64,000 nucleotides of DNA from Vibrio proteolyticus NBRC 13287 (GCF_000467125.1 NZ_BATJ01000008.1:163035-227034), one strand, 5' to 3'. Shown: positions 24,846-34,536, counted from the first letter of the stretch. The notes: generated from the letters alone by a model not told the origin. A program made the numbers and translations.

Positions 24846-26177
24846 CTACCTCAACGCGTACAGCACCACATCCAGGTCTGGAATTCGTGCATCGACATGA
24901 AGCGCCAGCGCGTCTCGTGTCTCCAGCATGTCCAGCCAGCTTCTGTCCGTGGTGTCGATTTCAAAATACGCCGTTCCCTGCATGGGTTTTAGTTCACTCG
25001 GGGCCAAAGGCAGTGGGGTCATTTTGATTCCAGACAGGGCATTGCGCACCAGTTCAACAATACGGGTATTGCTGCTTAACTTTGCTGCAATCGGAAACAG
25101 ATCATTGAGTTCACTGGTGTTAAGTGCAGATTTAACGCTGAGCACAAAACGGCGATTGGTGACGCTGGCAGGATCCCGAACCACGGTTCTCAGTAAACGA
25201 CGTTTTTCGAACAGGGAATGATCCCAGTGATACTCCAGGACGGAATCTTGTTGTACCAGCGTGAGCATATTTCTTAAGCTGGAAAACAGCGGGTTAAAGT
25301 TCTCGTAGAGTGCCGCGTAGTTCAGTTCTGGACAGCTTGGTGGCACCGCTGGCGTCAATGCAAGAATTTGCGCCTCGTAGCGGCGCAACTGAGTGTAAAT
25401 GTTGTGCGTCTGTACTTTGGGGTTGATGATGGTGAGATCAAACCAGGGCAGCCAGGTATTGAGTGTCTGCAACCAGAGATAATCTTGCATCAGCGACTGG
25501 GTGCTTTTTTGTCCTTGCCCGGCCTCTATGCGTTTGAGCAAAGTCTGGGCACGGTTGTAAGACAGAGCGTGGATCTCCTTGAGGCGCTCTGTCAGAAATT
25601 GTGAGGCGCCGTAATGAAGGCAAGCCGGAATAAACGCGCGATCGAGAATCACGTCGCCGTTATCACCACATTCAAGAACTTTAGCCACAGGAATCAGAGT
25701 AAAGCCAGAGCTGTCACTGCTGGCTAATCTCAGGCTGATATTGAGCTGGGCAATATCCACCTCGACGCTGGCATTGTCTGTTGTTGAGGTGTCGAAGACA
25801 TTAATACCGCGAGTTTGATAGCGGCTCTGTGTTTCGGTGTCACTGCTGAAATCATTATTTCCTTGCAATGAAAGTGGCAACGCGAGATACACCACGCTCT
25901 CTACCGTACCTTCTGGAATATCGACCGTGATTTCATGGTTCAAATCGAAATGCGTACCATCGGGGAACAATCCGGCACACGAGGTGACCGAGAGTTTGCC
26001 GATCTTTAGTAAATCATGATTAATGCTGAGTGCGGTAATACCAAAGAACGGAGAGTATCCCGCCAGTGTTTCAACATTTTGACGGATGTAATTTTGTACA
26101 TACCGGTCTTGTTGCTGAAAATGTTGCGGCGCGATGAACATCCCTTCCTGCCATACAACTTTTTTAAATGCGTCCAC
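24846..26177 (-). CDS. tssK: T6SS baseplate subunit TssK
   Basis: A 443-residue cytoplasmic protein has the typical TssK start (VVWQEGMFIAPQHFQQQD), a middle helical-bundle region and the C-terminal head (RSWLDMLETRDALALHV). TssK trimers link the TssEFG wedges of the baseplate to the TssLM membrane complex. It lies 4 bp upstream of tssL and 23 bp after tssJ in the leftward operon. Confidence 0.95.
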   Translation of the reverse strand: MDAFKKVVWQEGMFIAPQHFQQQDRYVQNYIRQNVETLAGYSPFFGITALSINHDLLKIGKLSVTSCAGLFPDGTHFDLNHEITVDIPEGTVESVVYLALPLSLQGNNDFSSDTETQSRYQTRGINVFDTSTTDNASVEVDIAQLNISLRLASSDSSGFTLIPVAKVLECGDNGDVILDRAFIPACLHYGASQFLTERLKEIHALSYNRAQTLLKRIEAGQGQKSTQSLMQDYLWLQTLNTWLPWFDLTIINPKVQTHNIYTQLRRYEAQILALTPAVPPSCPELNYAALYENFNPLFSSLRNMLTLVQQDSVLEYHWDHSLFEKRRLLRTVVRDPASVTNRRFVLSVKSALNTSELNDLFPIAAKLSSNTRIVELVRNALSGIKMTPLPLAPSELKPMQGTAYFEIDTTDRSWLDMLETRDALALHVDARIPDLDVVLYALR

Positions 26178-26200
26178 GTAATATCCCTATAGTCATCGTC

Positions 26201-26686
26201 TCAGAAAATCTGCCACCAACTGGATTCAGGTGTGATCACTTCGATGGTCACCGCATCATCGTTGAGAGATATTTGCAGGTACTGATCATCTTCGGTCGGC
26301 AGGGTTGAGACCGCTTTCGCTTCGCCATCCTGATAATTGGAAAACTCTGCCAGTACGGCCAAATACTGGGTGTCTTTGTTGATATCGATAGTTTGTGAGG
26401 TTTTGCTGTCTGGCATGACAACGGGCAACACCTGTTTGGAGATAAGGTTGGCGGCCAGCAACTGAACATCGTTATTGTAAAGGTCGATGAAAGCCAACTG
26501 TTTGAACATCTGCTGATCCTTGAGTTGATACAACCTGACGACCACCGGGTTGGCTTTACTGGTTGCACTGGGGTTGACGGAAGCGTCCGCCGTCACGGTC
26601 AGTGAACGTTGCGTGATAGTTGGCGTTGGATCTGACGAGCAAGCCGTAAGGATCATCAGACACATCAGAGATACCCCGAACTTCAT
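26201..26686 (-). CDS. tssJ: T6SS outer-membrane lipoprotein TssJ
   Basis: A 161-residue lipoprotein has a signal peptide and lipobox LTAC (Cys16), followed by a transthyretin-like beta-sandwich (VRLYQLKDQQMFKQL, a hallmark TssJ strand-loop). It anchors TssM at the outer membrane. Its ATG overlaps the stop of the FHA gene, so the two are coupled. No aspartate follows the lipid-modified cysteine, consistent with outer-membrane sorting. Confidence 0.93.
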   Translation of the reverse strand: MKFGVSLMCLMILTACSSDPTPTITQRSLTVTADASVNPSATSKANPVVVRLYQLKDQQMFKQLAFIDLYNNDVQLLAANLISKQVLPVVMPDSKTSQTIDINKDTQYLAVLAEFSNYQDGEAKAVSTLPTEDDQYLQISLNDDAVTIEVITPESSWWQIF

Positions 26687-27621
26687 CAGCTTTCCTCCCT
26701 CTGTTTCTGCATGTTCTCGAGAAACAACGCTTTGAACTGGCGACGAAAATCACCGTTCTCATGACGGTGAGTAAAGTGCTTACGATAGATTCGCCAATAC
26801 TTTTTCTCTTTGCTGGCAAACAGGCTACCGTGGAGGTATTCACTGAATTGTGTCTCTAATTGTTCTGGGGCCAGTTCATCAAGAAATTGGTCCACAGTGG
26901 CTTCCAGCGCGGAAAACAACGCGTCGTGTTGCAACATAGGATTGTGCAGATACTGTTGGTTTTTTTCAGTAAGCGTGATCAATTTGTCAATGGCACTTTC
27001 CAGTTGAGATGTCTGTCGTGTTTCCACCGGAAGGAATTCGAGTTGATGTGCCTGATGTGAGAGGTTGTCTTGTCTATCTTCGACGTGAGGCGCCACTTGT
27101 TCTTCATCAAGATCTTCAAACGGATCTGAGGCAAAGGGGTCGTCACTCATGACATTGTGTGTAGAGAACCCAGATGCAGCCCGTTCCGCTGCTGCCGTTT
27201 CAATGTCTTCCAGAAAGTCCGTTTCATCATCCAGATTGAGGTTGAATCCCCGTTCAAGTCTAGGGCCGGTATCTTGCTGAATGCGCTCATCAATATTGTT
27301 GGAGCTGACCAGTGTGCTGATGAGCATGGTATAACCTTCTACTTTGAGAATATCGCCGTCATTGAGTGGATAGTCTTTTTCGGCCATCAGCGGTTTATCG
27401 TTGAGGATAGCGCTGTTTTTCCCACGGCTACGAATGCGATAGCCATGCTCGCTGAGATGAATGTCACCATGTACGCGAGAAATGCGCTTCCCCTGATCGG
27501 GTAAGGCAACGTCACAGTTTGTGTCTCTTCCGAATGTGCCGCCGCTTTTAGGCAGATAAATGACGCGGGAGGCGACAACTTCATCGTCGGGTATGGCGAT
27601 TAAATGAATGCTTATGGTCAC
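26686..27621 (-). CDS. T6SS-associated FHA-domain protein (TagH/Fha-like)
   Basis: A 311-residue cytoplasmic protein has an N-terminal FHA domain (about residues 20-100; GTFGRDTNCDVALPD, RISRVHGDIHLS, KNSAILND) that binds phosphothreonine peptides. An acidic, low-complexity linker of about 100 residues leads to a C-terminal helical region typical of T6SS FHA proteins. The GTG at 27621 is the likely start. In other systems a PpkA-type kinase phosphorylates the Fha protein to trigger assembly; such a kinase is encoded at the end of this operon. Confidence 0.9.
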   Translation of the reverse strand: MTISIHLIAIPDDEVVASRVIYLPKSGGTFGRDTNCDVALPDQGKRISRVHGDIHLSEHGYRIRSRGKNSAILNDKPLMAEKDYPLNDGDILKVEGYTMLISTLVSSNNIDERIQQDTGPRLERGFNLNLDDETDFLEDIETAAAERAASGFSTHNVMSDDPFASDPFEDLDEEQVAPHVEDRQDNLSHQAHQLEFLPVETRQTSQLESAIDKLITLTEKNQQYLHNPMLQHDALFSALEATVDQFLDELAPEQLETQFSEYLHGSLFASKEKKYWRIYRKHFTHRHENGDFRRQFKALFLENMQKQREES

Positions 27622-27624
27622 AGG

Positions 27625-28353
27625 CTATCCCTTACACTGAGTTACGGCGGAATTGAAGCTTTTTAAAAAGCCTGAGTACTGACTGAGGAAACGCTTGGAG
27701 AAATAAACTCCCATGGGTTTGGTTTCCAGTAATTGATGCGTAAAGTAGTCGACCGGAAGGGCGGCGCTGTTCAGTTCGGCTCGAAATACCAGTTCATCTT
27801 CCAGAGCGACGTCAATTTCCCTTTGTTTTAAAAGCGTTAATAAAACTTTAGCATCTCTGGGCTGCTTTACGACGTTGTAGCCGTTACGTTTGAGCCAAAA
27901 CCATTTGCTTGAGCCAAACTTGGCTGAAAACTTGAGATTCACTTTAGACAATTCAGTGATCTTTGGCTCAACTCCAGGGCCAAAATACCACTGCAATGTT
28001 TGTTGGGCGACCGGCGTCGATAGGGTGGCGTATTCATCGCGTTCCTGCGTTTGGGTTGCGACGAAAAAGCCATGCTGCGCGCCGCTGTGGACACGCAATT
28101 GCGCTTCGGACCAGTCCGTCATGGTAATTTGATAGGGCTGGCTGAGTTTTCCGAGCGCGCACTTAATCTTGTTCAGTGCCAATCCTTGCATTTCTCCGTT
28201 CTGATAAACCTGGTAGGGTGGCCAGTCTTGTGTGGTCAGCATCAGTCGTGCAGGGCCTACTGCTTGTTGAGCCAACGCAGGTGCTGGGCTTAACGTTGTC
28301 AGGAGTAAGCAGGCCAACAGGTACATCAATTTGGGTGTTCTTCCAGGCGTCAT
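27625..28353 (-). CDS. Periplasmic amino-acid-type solute-binding protein within the T6SS operon
   Basis: A 242-residue SBP_bac_3-family protein has a signal peptide ending near ALAQQAVG, then a QDWPPYQVYQNGEMQGLAL opening typical of polar amino-acid binding proteins. It is not accompanied by ABC permease or ATPase genes. It lies between the FHA gene and a second binding-protein gene with 4-bp spacing or overlap on each side, so it is part of the T6SS transcript. It may be a sensory partner of the dual-sensor MFS protein; this is inference. The ligand is unknown. Confidence 0.8.
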   Translation of the reverse strand: MTPGRTPKLMYLLACLLLTTLSPAPALAQQAVGPARLMLTTQDWPPYQVYQNGEMQGLALNKIKCALGKLSQPYQITMTDWSEAQLRVHSGAQHGFFVATQTQERDEYATLSTPVAQQTLQWYFGPGVEPKITELSKVNLKFSAKFGSSKWFWLKRNGYNVVKQPRDAKVLLTLLKQREIDVALEDELVFRAELNSAALPVDYFTHQLLETKPMGVYFSKRFLSQYSGFLKSFNSAVTQCKG

Positions 28354-29339
28354 TGCTCTGTCCCTATTAATTCAGAAATTTTTAATATCGAAACCGGTGG
28401 AAAATAGTTCAACTGTTTAGCCGCCCTGATATTGACAATATAGGAATACTGACTGAGTGCTTCTATCGGGATTTGTTCCGCGGTTTGCTGGCCATGCAAG
28501 ATTAATTCGGCTTTATGGGCCGCAAACTGACCTACGTTGTAATAGCGGCTGACAATTCCCATTAGGGCATCGTGGTTCCGAATTGGTGATTCAGTGGCTG
28601 AGAATGTCAGCAGCCCGGCATGGTGGAGGGCATCTACAATCGGCTTACCATTTGAAATGACATACGAGTCCGGAGGCAGATACGCCAGGTCGACGTGATC
28701 GTGCTGCATGGTTTTAATGATGCTATTGAGTGAGTTCAGGTCGACCTTATTTTGCACCAACGCAAATGGATACAAGTGCACATCGAGTCCGAACTTGTGC
28801 GCCAGCAGATGAATTTTATTGGCGGTGATGACCGAATTATTTTCTTGGGGGTTGAACACCACTCCTAAGGATTTAACGTGACTCAGTCGTGATATGGCGT
28901 TGAGCTGTACCTTGTGCGGCACGATATGACTGACGCCGGTGAAAGGACGTGCTTCGTCTGGATCGGAAGAGATTAGGCCAGAGCCAAGGGGATCTGAGAC
29001 CACACTGAACACCACTGGCGCCAGGTGACGACTGCGAAACTCGGTGGGTTGCAAAGAGGTGCCCAATAACTCACGGGTGACGGTGGTACCGAACGTATAA
29101 ACCAGATCGGGCCTGAGTGTTTCAAGATGAGCGATATGGTGACGCAGACGCTGAATGTCTTTATCGGCATTGAGATAAGTGAATTCGACGTTGACACGTT
29201 CCGAAAGGTAGTCGACGAAGCCACGCTCAGCGTCTGTCACACCTCGCCAAAGCAGCAAAACCACTTGTTTGTGGGTTTGTGTCGCCCAGCTCGGTGTGAC
29301 GACCATCAGCGTCAGAAGCAACAGGATTCGGTTTCTCAT
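28350..29339 (-). CDS. ABC-type substrate-binding protein (PF04392-like) within the T6SS operon
   Basis: A 329-residue exported protein has a signal peptide (cleavage near SWATQTHK) and a two-lobed fold of the ABC_sub_bind type, related to TrpX-like binding proteins (LRPDLVYTFGTTVTREL, PVVFSVVSDPLGSGL, GVVFNPQENNS). The permease and ATPase genes that normally accompany this family are absent. It overlaps both neighbours by 4 bp, so it is translationally coupled to the sensor-MFS gene upstream. A ligand-sensing role for T6SS control is a hypothesis. Confidence 0.8.
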   Translation of the reverse strand: MRNRILLLLTLMVVTPSWATQTHKQVVLLLWRGVTDAERGFVDYLSERVNVEFTYLNADKDIQRLRHHIAHLETLRPDLVYTFGTTVTRELLGTSLQPTEFRSRHLAPVVFSVVSDPLGSGLISSDPDEARPFTGVSHIVPHKVQLNAISRLSHVKSLGVVFNPQENNSVITANKIHLLAHKFGLDVHLYPFALVQNKVDLNSLNSIIKTMQHDHVDLAYLPPDSYVISNGKPIVDALHHAGLLTFSATESPIRNHDALMGIVSRYYNVGQFAAHKAELILHGQQTAEQIPIEALSQYSYIVNIRAAKQLNYFPPVSILKISELIGTEQ

Positions 29340-31885
29340 CCGGTCACCTCCAGTTTATTTTTGTCGACGCGGATAAACCATGCATACCCTAGAGCCAGCA
29401 CCATGGTGCTGAGCAGTAAGGCGACGCCAAACAACATAATGGTTTGATTGTAGCTAAACAGCGTTAACAGCATTCCGGTCAGCAGTGGCCCGGATATGTT
29501 GCCCACCCGTTCGGTAAGGCGAAAAATGCCGATCACTTTGCCTCGCTCTATGCCCTGATTGCCCAGCAGTTCAATCACCAGCGGGAGTTGCGGCGAAATA
29601 CTGATGCCATGGGCGATGCCGATTAGTACCACAATCAGAAGTAACCCCAGTGTGCCGGGAAGTAACTGGACATTTATCATGGCTGTTGCTGCCATCAGGC
29701 CACCCGCAACAATGAACGCGATTTTATTGTTTTGTCTGTCTATCATTGCTGCACAAAGCGGTGATATGAGGATGATGGCCAATCCATAGGTCATCATGAT
29801 CCGGCCAGACACTGAACTGCTTTCCCCCAGAAACTGTAAATATATGGGGCATAGAAAGTAGAGGAATCCGGTTAGTATGATTTTGGCCGGAATCGCGCTG
29901 CATAAGGTGATCAGGGCGAAATATTTATTATTGAGCAACAAGCGAAAATCACTCAGTTTAACTGGATTGGCTTGTAGGCCGCGCTCTTGGCTGGTGAAGA
30001 TAGCCCCTACCAAAATCGCACTGCACAACGCCTGAAACGCTGCGAAAAGGAACGTTTCGGGATACCCAAGCTTGTCTGCCAGAATGCCACCTATCGCGGC
30101 ACCACATAATGAGCCGGAGAAAAAGGCAGAGAGAAACGTGGCCATGCCTTTGGTGCGGCTGGTGTCTGTCGTGGTGTCGGTGACATAACCTTGTGCGGAA
30201 ATAAAAACGATACCGTAACCAACGGCAGTAAACGCGCGTGTCAGCAGGAGCATTTCCAGGCTATTGACGGCGGCTGTAGCGGCTAACCCGATACAGGTGA
30301 CCAGACATCCCGTTACGAGTGATCGGCGGCGTCCCACTCGATCTGACCAGGCGCCGGCAAAGGGCAGAGACAACGCCCAGCAGAGCATGAAGAGTGAAAT
30401 TGGCACGCTGGTTGTCAAGTGGTCGGGAATCCAGCCGGAGCTGTTGTCCAGTGTCAGCACATAATTAGGGAAAAAGGCCAGTGACGAAGCTTCAGCAAAC
30501 ACCAGCAAAAACAGAGGCAAACGAATAAAACGATAATCGGCGCTGCGGATAAGTTGGCGATCTTGCGCTGGGTTTATCTCTAGGACGGTTTTGTTAAGTT
30601 GGTCTATCAGTAAACGCAGTTCGTCACGAGTGGTTCTGCGCGCCAGACAGAGAGCACCACGTTGCCGGGTTGTCGCGAATACCTGCTTAATTTGTTGCCA
30701 CGGTGAGAGAATCATAAAGTGGCACAGAAAGAGAATAATTTCACTGACGAAAAGACACGAGGTGATCAGGACCGTTAACATGTCCATCACGCTCTCTTCG
30801 ATCAATTTGCCAATGATGTTGTTGTCGGTGGTCAGCGTTAGCGCAATTTGAGAGTCCGGTTTTAGAGTGATCAGGCTGGTATTGAGCTGCTGGCTACCGG
30901 TCAGTTGCTCTGCCGAGGTATACACCGGCTGATTTTTCGCGTTGAGGCTGATGGAAACTAACTCTTCGTGACGCTGAATATAAAATGCAAACTCTTCTTC
31001 CAAACCATTTAACTGGTTGAGTGGGATACCGCTTTGCAATAAACGATCAATCATGGAGCGCAGCGCGTCACCAATTAATTGTGATTTTTGAATCAGGGTG
31101 GGTTCATAAATATCGGAGAATACGTGCAAGGAGTGATAGGAAGCACCAAGGTTCGCCACTATGGTGAGCAGAATTGCAAGTAGAATCAATAACAAGGGGT
31201 AATTTCGAGAGCGCAGGCGCCGCCACCAGGAGGAGTGGTGTGACGAGCCCATTCTCTGCTGTGCGAGAGCGAGTCTTTGGCGTGCATCGTGTTGTGACGT
31301 ACTGGCCAGAATCGTCGTGGTATCGCTGATCTTAAGCAGTACATTATGCAGCACGACTTTGAGAGCAAGGTAGCCCACAATAACGCATGAACTCAGCCAG
31401 AATATGGCCGCAAGAATCTGGCTCTTGAGCAACTCTTTTTGCAACAGATTCAAATGCGTGACGGAATAGCGCAATTGCAGAATACCTTCTTCCATTCCGA
31501 AGGTATTGCTCAACGGCACGCGAATCTGGCGCTCCAGCCCCTTTGAATGGTGGCCAGTTGAGAAAATGGTGTGACCTGCCGTATTTGTCACGCTCAGCTC
31601 GGTAATGCCTTCCACCAGTTCGGCGCGTCGCTCCAGCAATGCCTGAACATTCGTGATGGCTGCCAGCGGTAAACCCAGACTCAGTGCCTGTTGAATGTCG
31701 TTTTTGGTCTCTTCTACCACTATCTGATATAAGGAATCGCTGGTTTCAGTCAGGCGCTTTTCAAAGTTCAGGTAATTCAGGACTGTGTTGAGTGATAACG
31801 AAAACAACAGCACAGCAATGATCGCCAGAACCAGTTTGGTTCTGAGCGACCAGGTGACTTTGGTTGGCTGAAGCCTAGTTTCCAT
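29336..31885 (-). CDS. Dual periplasmic sensor / MFS transporter fusion within the T6SS operon
   Basis: This protein has about 850 residues and an unusual build. Numbering runs from the TTG at 31897, which overlaps the tssH stop; an ATG at 31885 is the alternative chosen here. A first helix (21-40), periplasmic segment (41-158), second helix (159-182) and HAMP-like linker are followed by a second such unit: helix 234-254, periplasm 255-370, helix 371-394. A 12-helix major-facilitator domain then occupies about residues 456-848, with the motif GAWSDRVGRRRS. The two periplasmic segments resemble each other (LSLGLPLAAITN with LQSGIPLNQLNG; NTAGHTIFST with NAKNQPVYTS), suggesting internal duplication of a Cache/PAS-like sensor. 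It overlaps the binding-protein gene by 4 bp. Confidence 0.85.
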   Translation of the reverse strand: METRLQPTKVTWSLRTKLVLAIIAVLLFSLSLNTVLNYLNFEKRLTETSDSLYQIVVEETKNDIQQALSLGLPLAAITNVQALLERRAELVEGITELSVTNTAGHTIFSTGHHSKGLERQIRVPLSNTFGMEEGILQLRYSVTHLNLLQKELLKSQILAAIFWLSSCVIVGYLALKVVLHNVLLKISDTTTILASTSQHDARQRLALAQQRMGSSHHSSWWRRLRSRNYPLLLILLAILLTIVANLGASYHSLHVFSDIYEPTLIQKSQLIGDALRSMIDRLLQSGIPLNQLNGLEEEFAFYIQRHEELVSISLNAKNQPVYTSAEQLTGSQQLNTSLITLKPDSQIALTLTTDNNIIGKLIEESVMDMLTVLITSCLFVSEIILFLCHFMILSPWQQIKQVFATTRQRGALCLARRTTRDELRLLIDQLNKTVLEINPAQDRQLIRSADYRFIRLPLFLLVFAEASSLAFFPNYVLTLDNSSGWIPDHLTTSVPISLFMLCWALSLPFAGAWSDRVGRRRSLVTGCLVTCIGLAATAAVNSLEMLLLTRAFTAVGYGIVFISAQGYVTDTTTDTSRTKGMATFLSAFFSGSLCGAAIGGILADKLGYPETFLFAAFQALCSAILVGAIFTSQERGLQANPVKLSDFRLLLNNKYFALITLCSAIPAKIILTGFLYFLCPIYLQFLGESSSVSGRIMMTYGLAIILISPLCAAMIDRQNNKIAFIVAGGLMAATAMINVQLLPGTLGLLLIVVLIGIAHGISISPQLPLVIELLGNQGIERGKVIGIFRLTERVGNISGPLLTGMLLTLFSYNQTIMLFGVALLLSTMVLALGYAWFIRVDKNKLEVTG

Positions 31886-31893
31886 ATGCAGGC

Positions 31894-34500
31894 TCAACTG
31901 ATCAGCAACTCAAAACCTTGAGCCGAGTTGTCGGCCCGGACCACCACGTGAGAGATCGGTTTGCGCTCACTCAAACAGGCGATGCACTCTTCCGCCAGTC
32001 TGGGCATCAGTGAGCGATTAATGATCTGCTCAACGGCACGCCCGCCTGTCGTTGGGTCGGTATTCCGGCTGACAACCTGATCGACAAATCCCTGATCCCA
32101 GGTAAAGCTCGCTTGATATTGCTCGGCCAGTTTCCTTTTGATTCGATTGAGCGCAATTTCGGTGATTTGACTTAATTCTGCGTCATTAAGTGGGTAGTAG
32201 GGCACAATTGTCGTTCGCCCGAGGAAAGCCGGTTTGAAGTAACGCTGCAAATCCGGACGGATGGCATCAAGAAGTTGGCTGCTATCCAATCGTTCAGTGT
32301 TCTCACTGCATACGTCGCATATGGCCTGATCGGCAGCGTTGGAGGTCATGATGATGATGGTATTTTTGAAATCAACGGTACGGCCTTCGCTGTCTTTGAT
32401 GTGGCCTTTATCGAATATCTGATAAAAAAGGTCATGCACACCCGGATGGGCTTTCTCCATCTCATCGAGCAAGAGCACTGAGTAGGGGTTACGTCGAATG
32501 GCTTCGGTCAGCACACCTCCTTCACCGAACCCAACGTAACCAGCAGGAGAACCGAGCAACATGGAAATTTTGTGCTCCTCTTTGAACTCGGTCATGTTGA
32601 TGACGGTCAGATCATTGCTCCCTCCATAAAGCTGCTCTGCCAGCGCCATCGCGGTTTCTGTTTTCCCGACACCGCTCGGTCCACACATCAGAAATACGCC
32701 AATGGGTTTGCGGCTGTCGGTTAAACCGGCTCTGGAAATGCGAATCGCTTTAGCCAATTCCTGTTTGGCGACGTCTTGTCCGATGACGCGTTTGTCCAGT
32801 TCATTTTCGAGATTGAGCAGCTTGGCAATTTCGTTACTCATCATGTTACCGACAGGGATACCGGTCCAGTTGGCAATGACCTGTGCAATGGTATTGGCAT
32901 CGACCATGGCGTTAACCAAAGGTGTCTCGCCCTGGAGTTCGGCAAGCTCATCAAGCAACGCGTTCATTTGTTGTTGGCGAGGCTCTGCGTGTTCGCTCTG
33001 CTCATCAGCATTGAAGATGCTCTCCTGAAGCTGCTTGATTTTGTCGACGAGCTGAATTTCCTGTTGCCATTGATCCTGATAATCAGCCAACTGACTTTGA
33101 TGTTGTAGGATGCTTTCGTCGAGCAACTGAATCGCGTCGTCACGCTGACCAAACAGAGCCTGTTCTTTTTCCAGTGCAGCTCTCTCATTTTGTTCATAAC
33201 GCAGTTTTTGTTCCAAAGACTCAATAACCTCAGGTTTTGCGCCCTGAGTCAGTGCGATACGGGCACTGGAGGTATCAAGTAAACTGATGGCTTTATCCGG
33301 TAGCTGCCGACTGGGCAGATATCGAATAGAAAGGTGTACCGCAGCCTCGATGGCTGCGTCGGTAATGAAGACGCCGTGATGTTGTTGTAGGGATTGCGCA
33401 ATCCCTCGCAACATTTGCATCGCGTCATCAGCGTTGGGTTCGTCAATCGAAACCGTCTGGAATCGACGAGTCAGAGCCGGATCTTTTTCAAAATACTTTT
33501 TGTACTCTGCCCACGTGGTAGCCGCAATGGTTTTGAATTCACCTCTTGCCAGCGCCGGTTTGAGCAGATTCGCCGCGTCGTTTTGTCCGGCGGCACCGCC
33601 AGCACCGATCAAGGTATGGGCTTCATCAATAAACACGATGATGGGCTGTTCGGCGTTTTTGACCTCGTTAATGACATCTTTCAATCGGTTTTCAAATTCA
33701 CCTTTAACACTTGCTCCAGCCTGAAGCAGTCCCAGATCGAGAGAGTGAATTTGGACGCCTTGCAGCGCGCCAGGGACTTCATCAGCGGCGATACGCAGCG
33801 CTAACCCCTCAACGACGGCCGTTTTACCAACGCCGGGCTCTCCGACCAGAATTGGGTTGTTCTGGCGTTTTCGACACAAAATATCGATGGCTTTACGCAC
33901 TTCCGCATTGCGTCCCGAGATAGGATCTATGTGGCCGTCGAGTGCTTGCTGAGTAAGGTTGATGGTGTATTTGCTCAGCGCATCGGCTCCTTCTTGCGTC
34001 GATGCCTTTACTTCGCCTGGCACGGAAACTGAGTGTCCGACTTTTGCCTGGCGAATTTGCCCTTGTAACGCTTCGAGAGAGAGTGGCTTCAAGCATGTGA
34101 AAGAGTGCGTCGTCATGCCAAGAACACTCTGTTGGAGTAACGCCTGAATCAAGTGAAGGCTGATCACCTGATTGTGTCCGTAGTTCACCGAAGCAAGCAT
34201 CCAGGCATCTTTGATCAGCTCCGTTAAAGGTTGACTGAGTGTGGGTTGGCCTTCGCTACCTTTGGGTAAGCGACTGAGCTTGTCACTCAGTTCATTCACC
34301 CACTCGTCCTGAGACAGGTTCTGTTTGCTAAGCAGGTCCAAGAGATGCGCATCCTGTTGAGACAACAACTGCAACAACCAATGTTCCACTTCAATGGCGG
34401 CCACTCCCTGATTCATCGCAGCTCCAGCCGAGACTTCCAGTGCCTGTTTTAATTCCGTAGAAAGCTTGCTGACCAGATTGGTTAAAGTTACTTGAGCCAT
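31894..34500 (-). CDS. tssH: T6SS sheath-disassembly ATPase TssH (ClpV)
   Basis: An AAA+ unfoldase of about 868 residues that extracts contracted TssBC sheath subunits for recycling. It has an N-terminal Clp_N domain (about 1-150), a first AAA domain with Walker A GEPGVGKTAV and Walker B IVFIDEAHTL, a coiled-coil middle domain (about 405-520), and a second AAA domain with GPSGVGKTET and VLLLDEMEKAHP. A TTG at 34521 is in frame. AAGGA lies 7 nt before the ATG at 34500 (MAQVTLTNL), which I take as the start. Confidence 0.95.
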   Translation of the reverse strand: MAQVTLTNLVSKLSTELKQALEVSAGAAMNQGVAAIEVEHWLLQLLSQQDAHLLDLLSKQNLSQDEWVNELSDKLSRLPKGSEGQPTLSQPLTELIKDAWMLASVNYGHNQVISLHLIQALLQQSVLGMTTHSFTCLKPLSLEALQGQIRQAKVGHSVSVPGEVKASTQEGADALSKYTINLTQQALDGHIDPISGRNAEVRKAIDILCRKRQNNPILVGEPGVGKTAVVEGLALRIAADEVPGALQGVQIHSLDLGLLQAGASVKGEFENRLKDVINEVKNAEQPIIVFIDEAHTLIGAGGAAGQNDAANLLKPALARGEFKTIAATTWAEYKKYFEKDPALTRRFQTVSIDEPNADDAMQMLRGIAQSLQQHHGVFITDAAIEAAVHLSIRYLPSRQLPDKAISLLDTSSARIALTQGAKPEVIESLEQKLRYEQNERAALEKEQALFGQRDDAIQLLDESILQHQSQLADYQDQWQQEIQLVDKIKQLQESIFNADEQSEHAEPRQQQMNALLDELAELQGETPLVNAMVDANTIAQVIANWTGIPVGNMMSNEIAKLLNLENELDKRVIGQDVAKQELAKAIRISRAGLTDSRKPIGVFLMCGPSGVGKTETAMALAEQLYGGSNDLTVINMTEFKEEHKISMLLGSPAGYVGFGEGGVLTEAIRRNPYSVLLLDEMEKAHPGVHDLFYQIFDKGHIKDSEGRTVDFKNTIIIMTSNAADQAICDVCSENTERLDSSQLLDAIRPDLQRYFKPAFLGRTTIVPYYPLNDAELSQITEIALNRIKRKLAEQYQASFTWDQGFVDQVVSRNTDPTTGGRAVEQIINRSLMPRLAEECIACLSERKPISHVVVRADNSAQGFELLIS

Positions 34501-34536
34501 ACTGAATTCCTTGTATCTCAATCACGTGTTGGTTAT

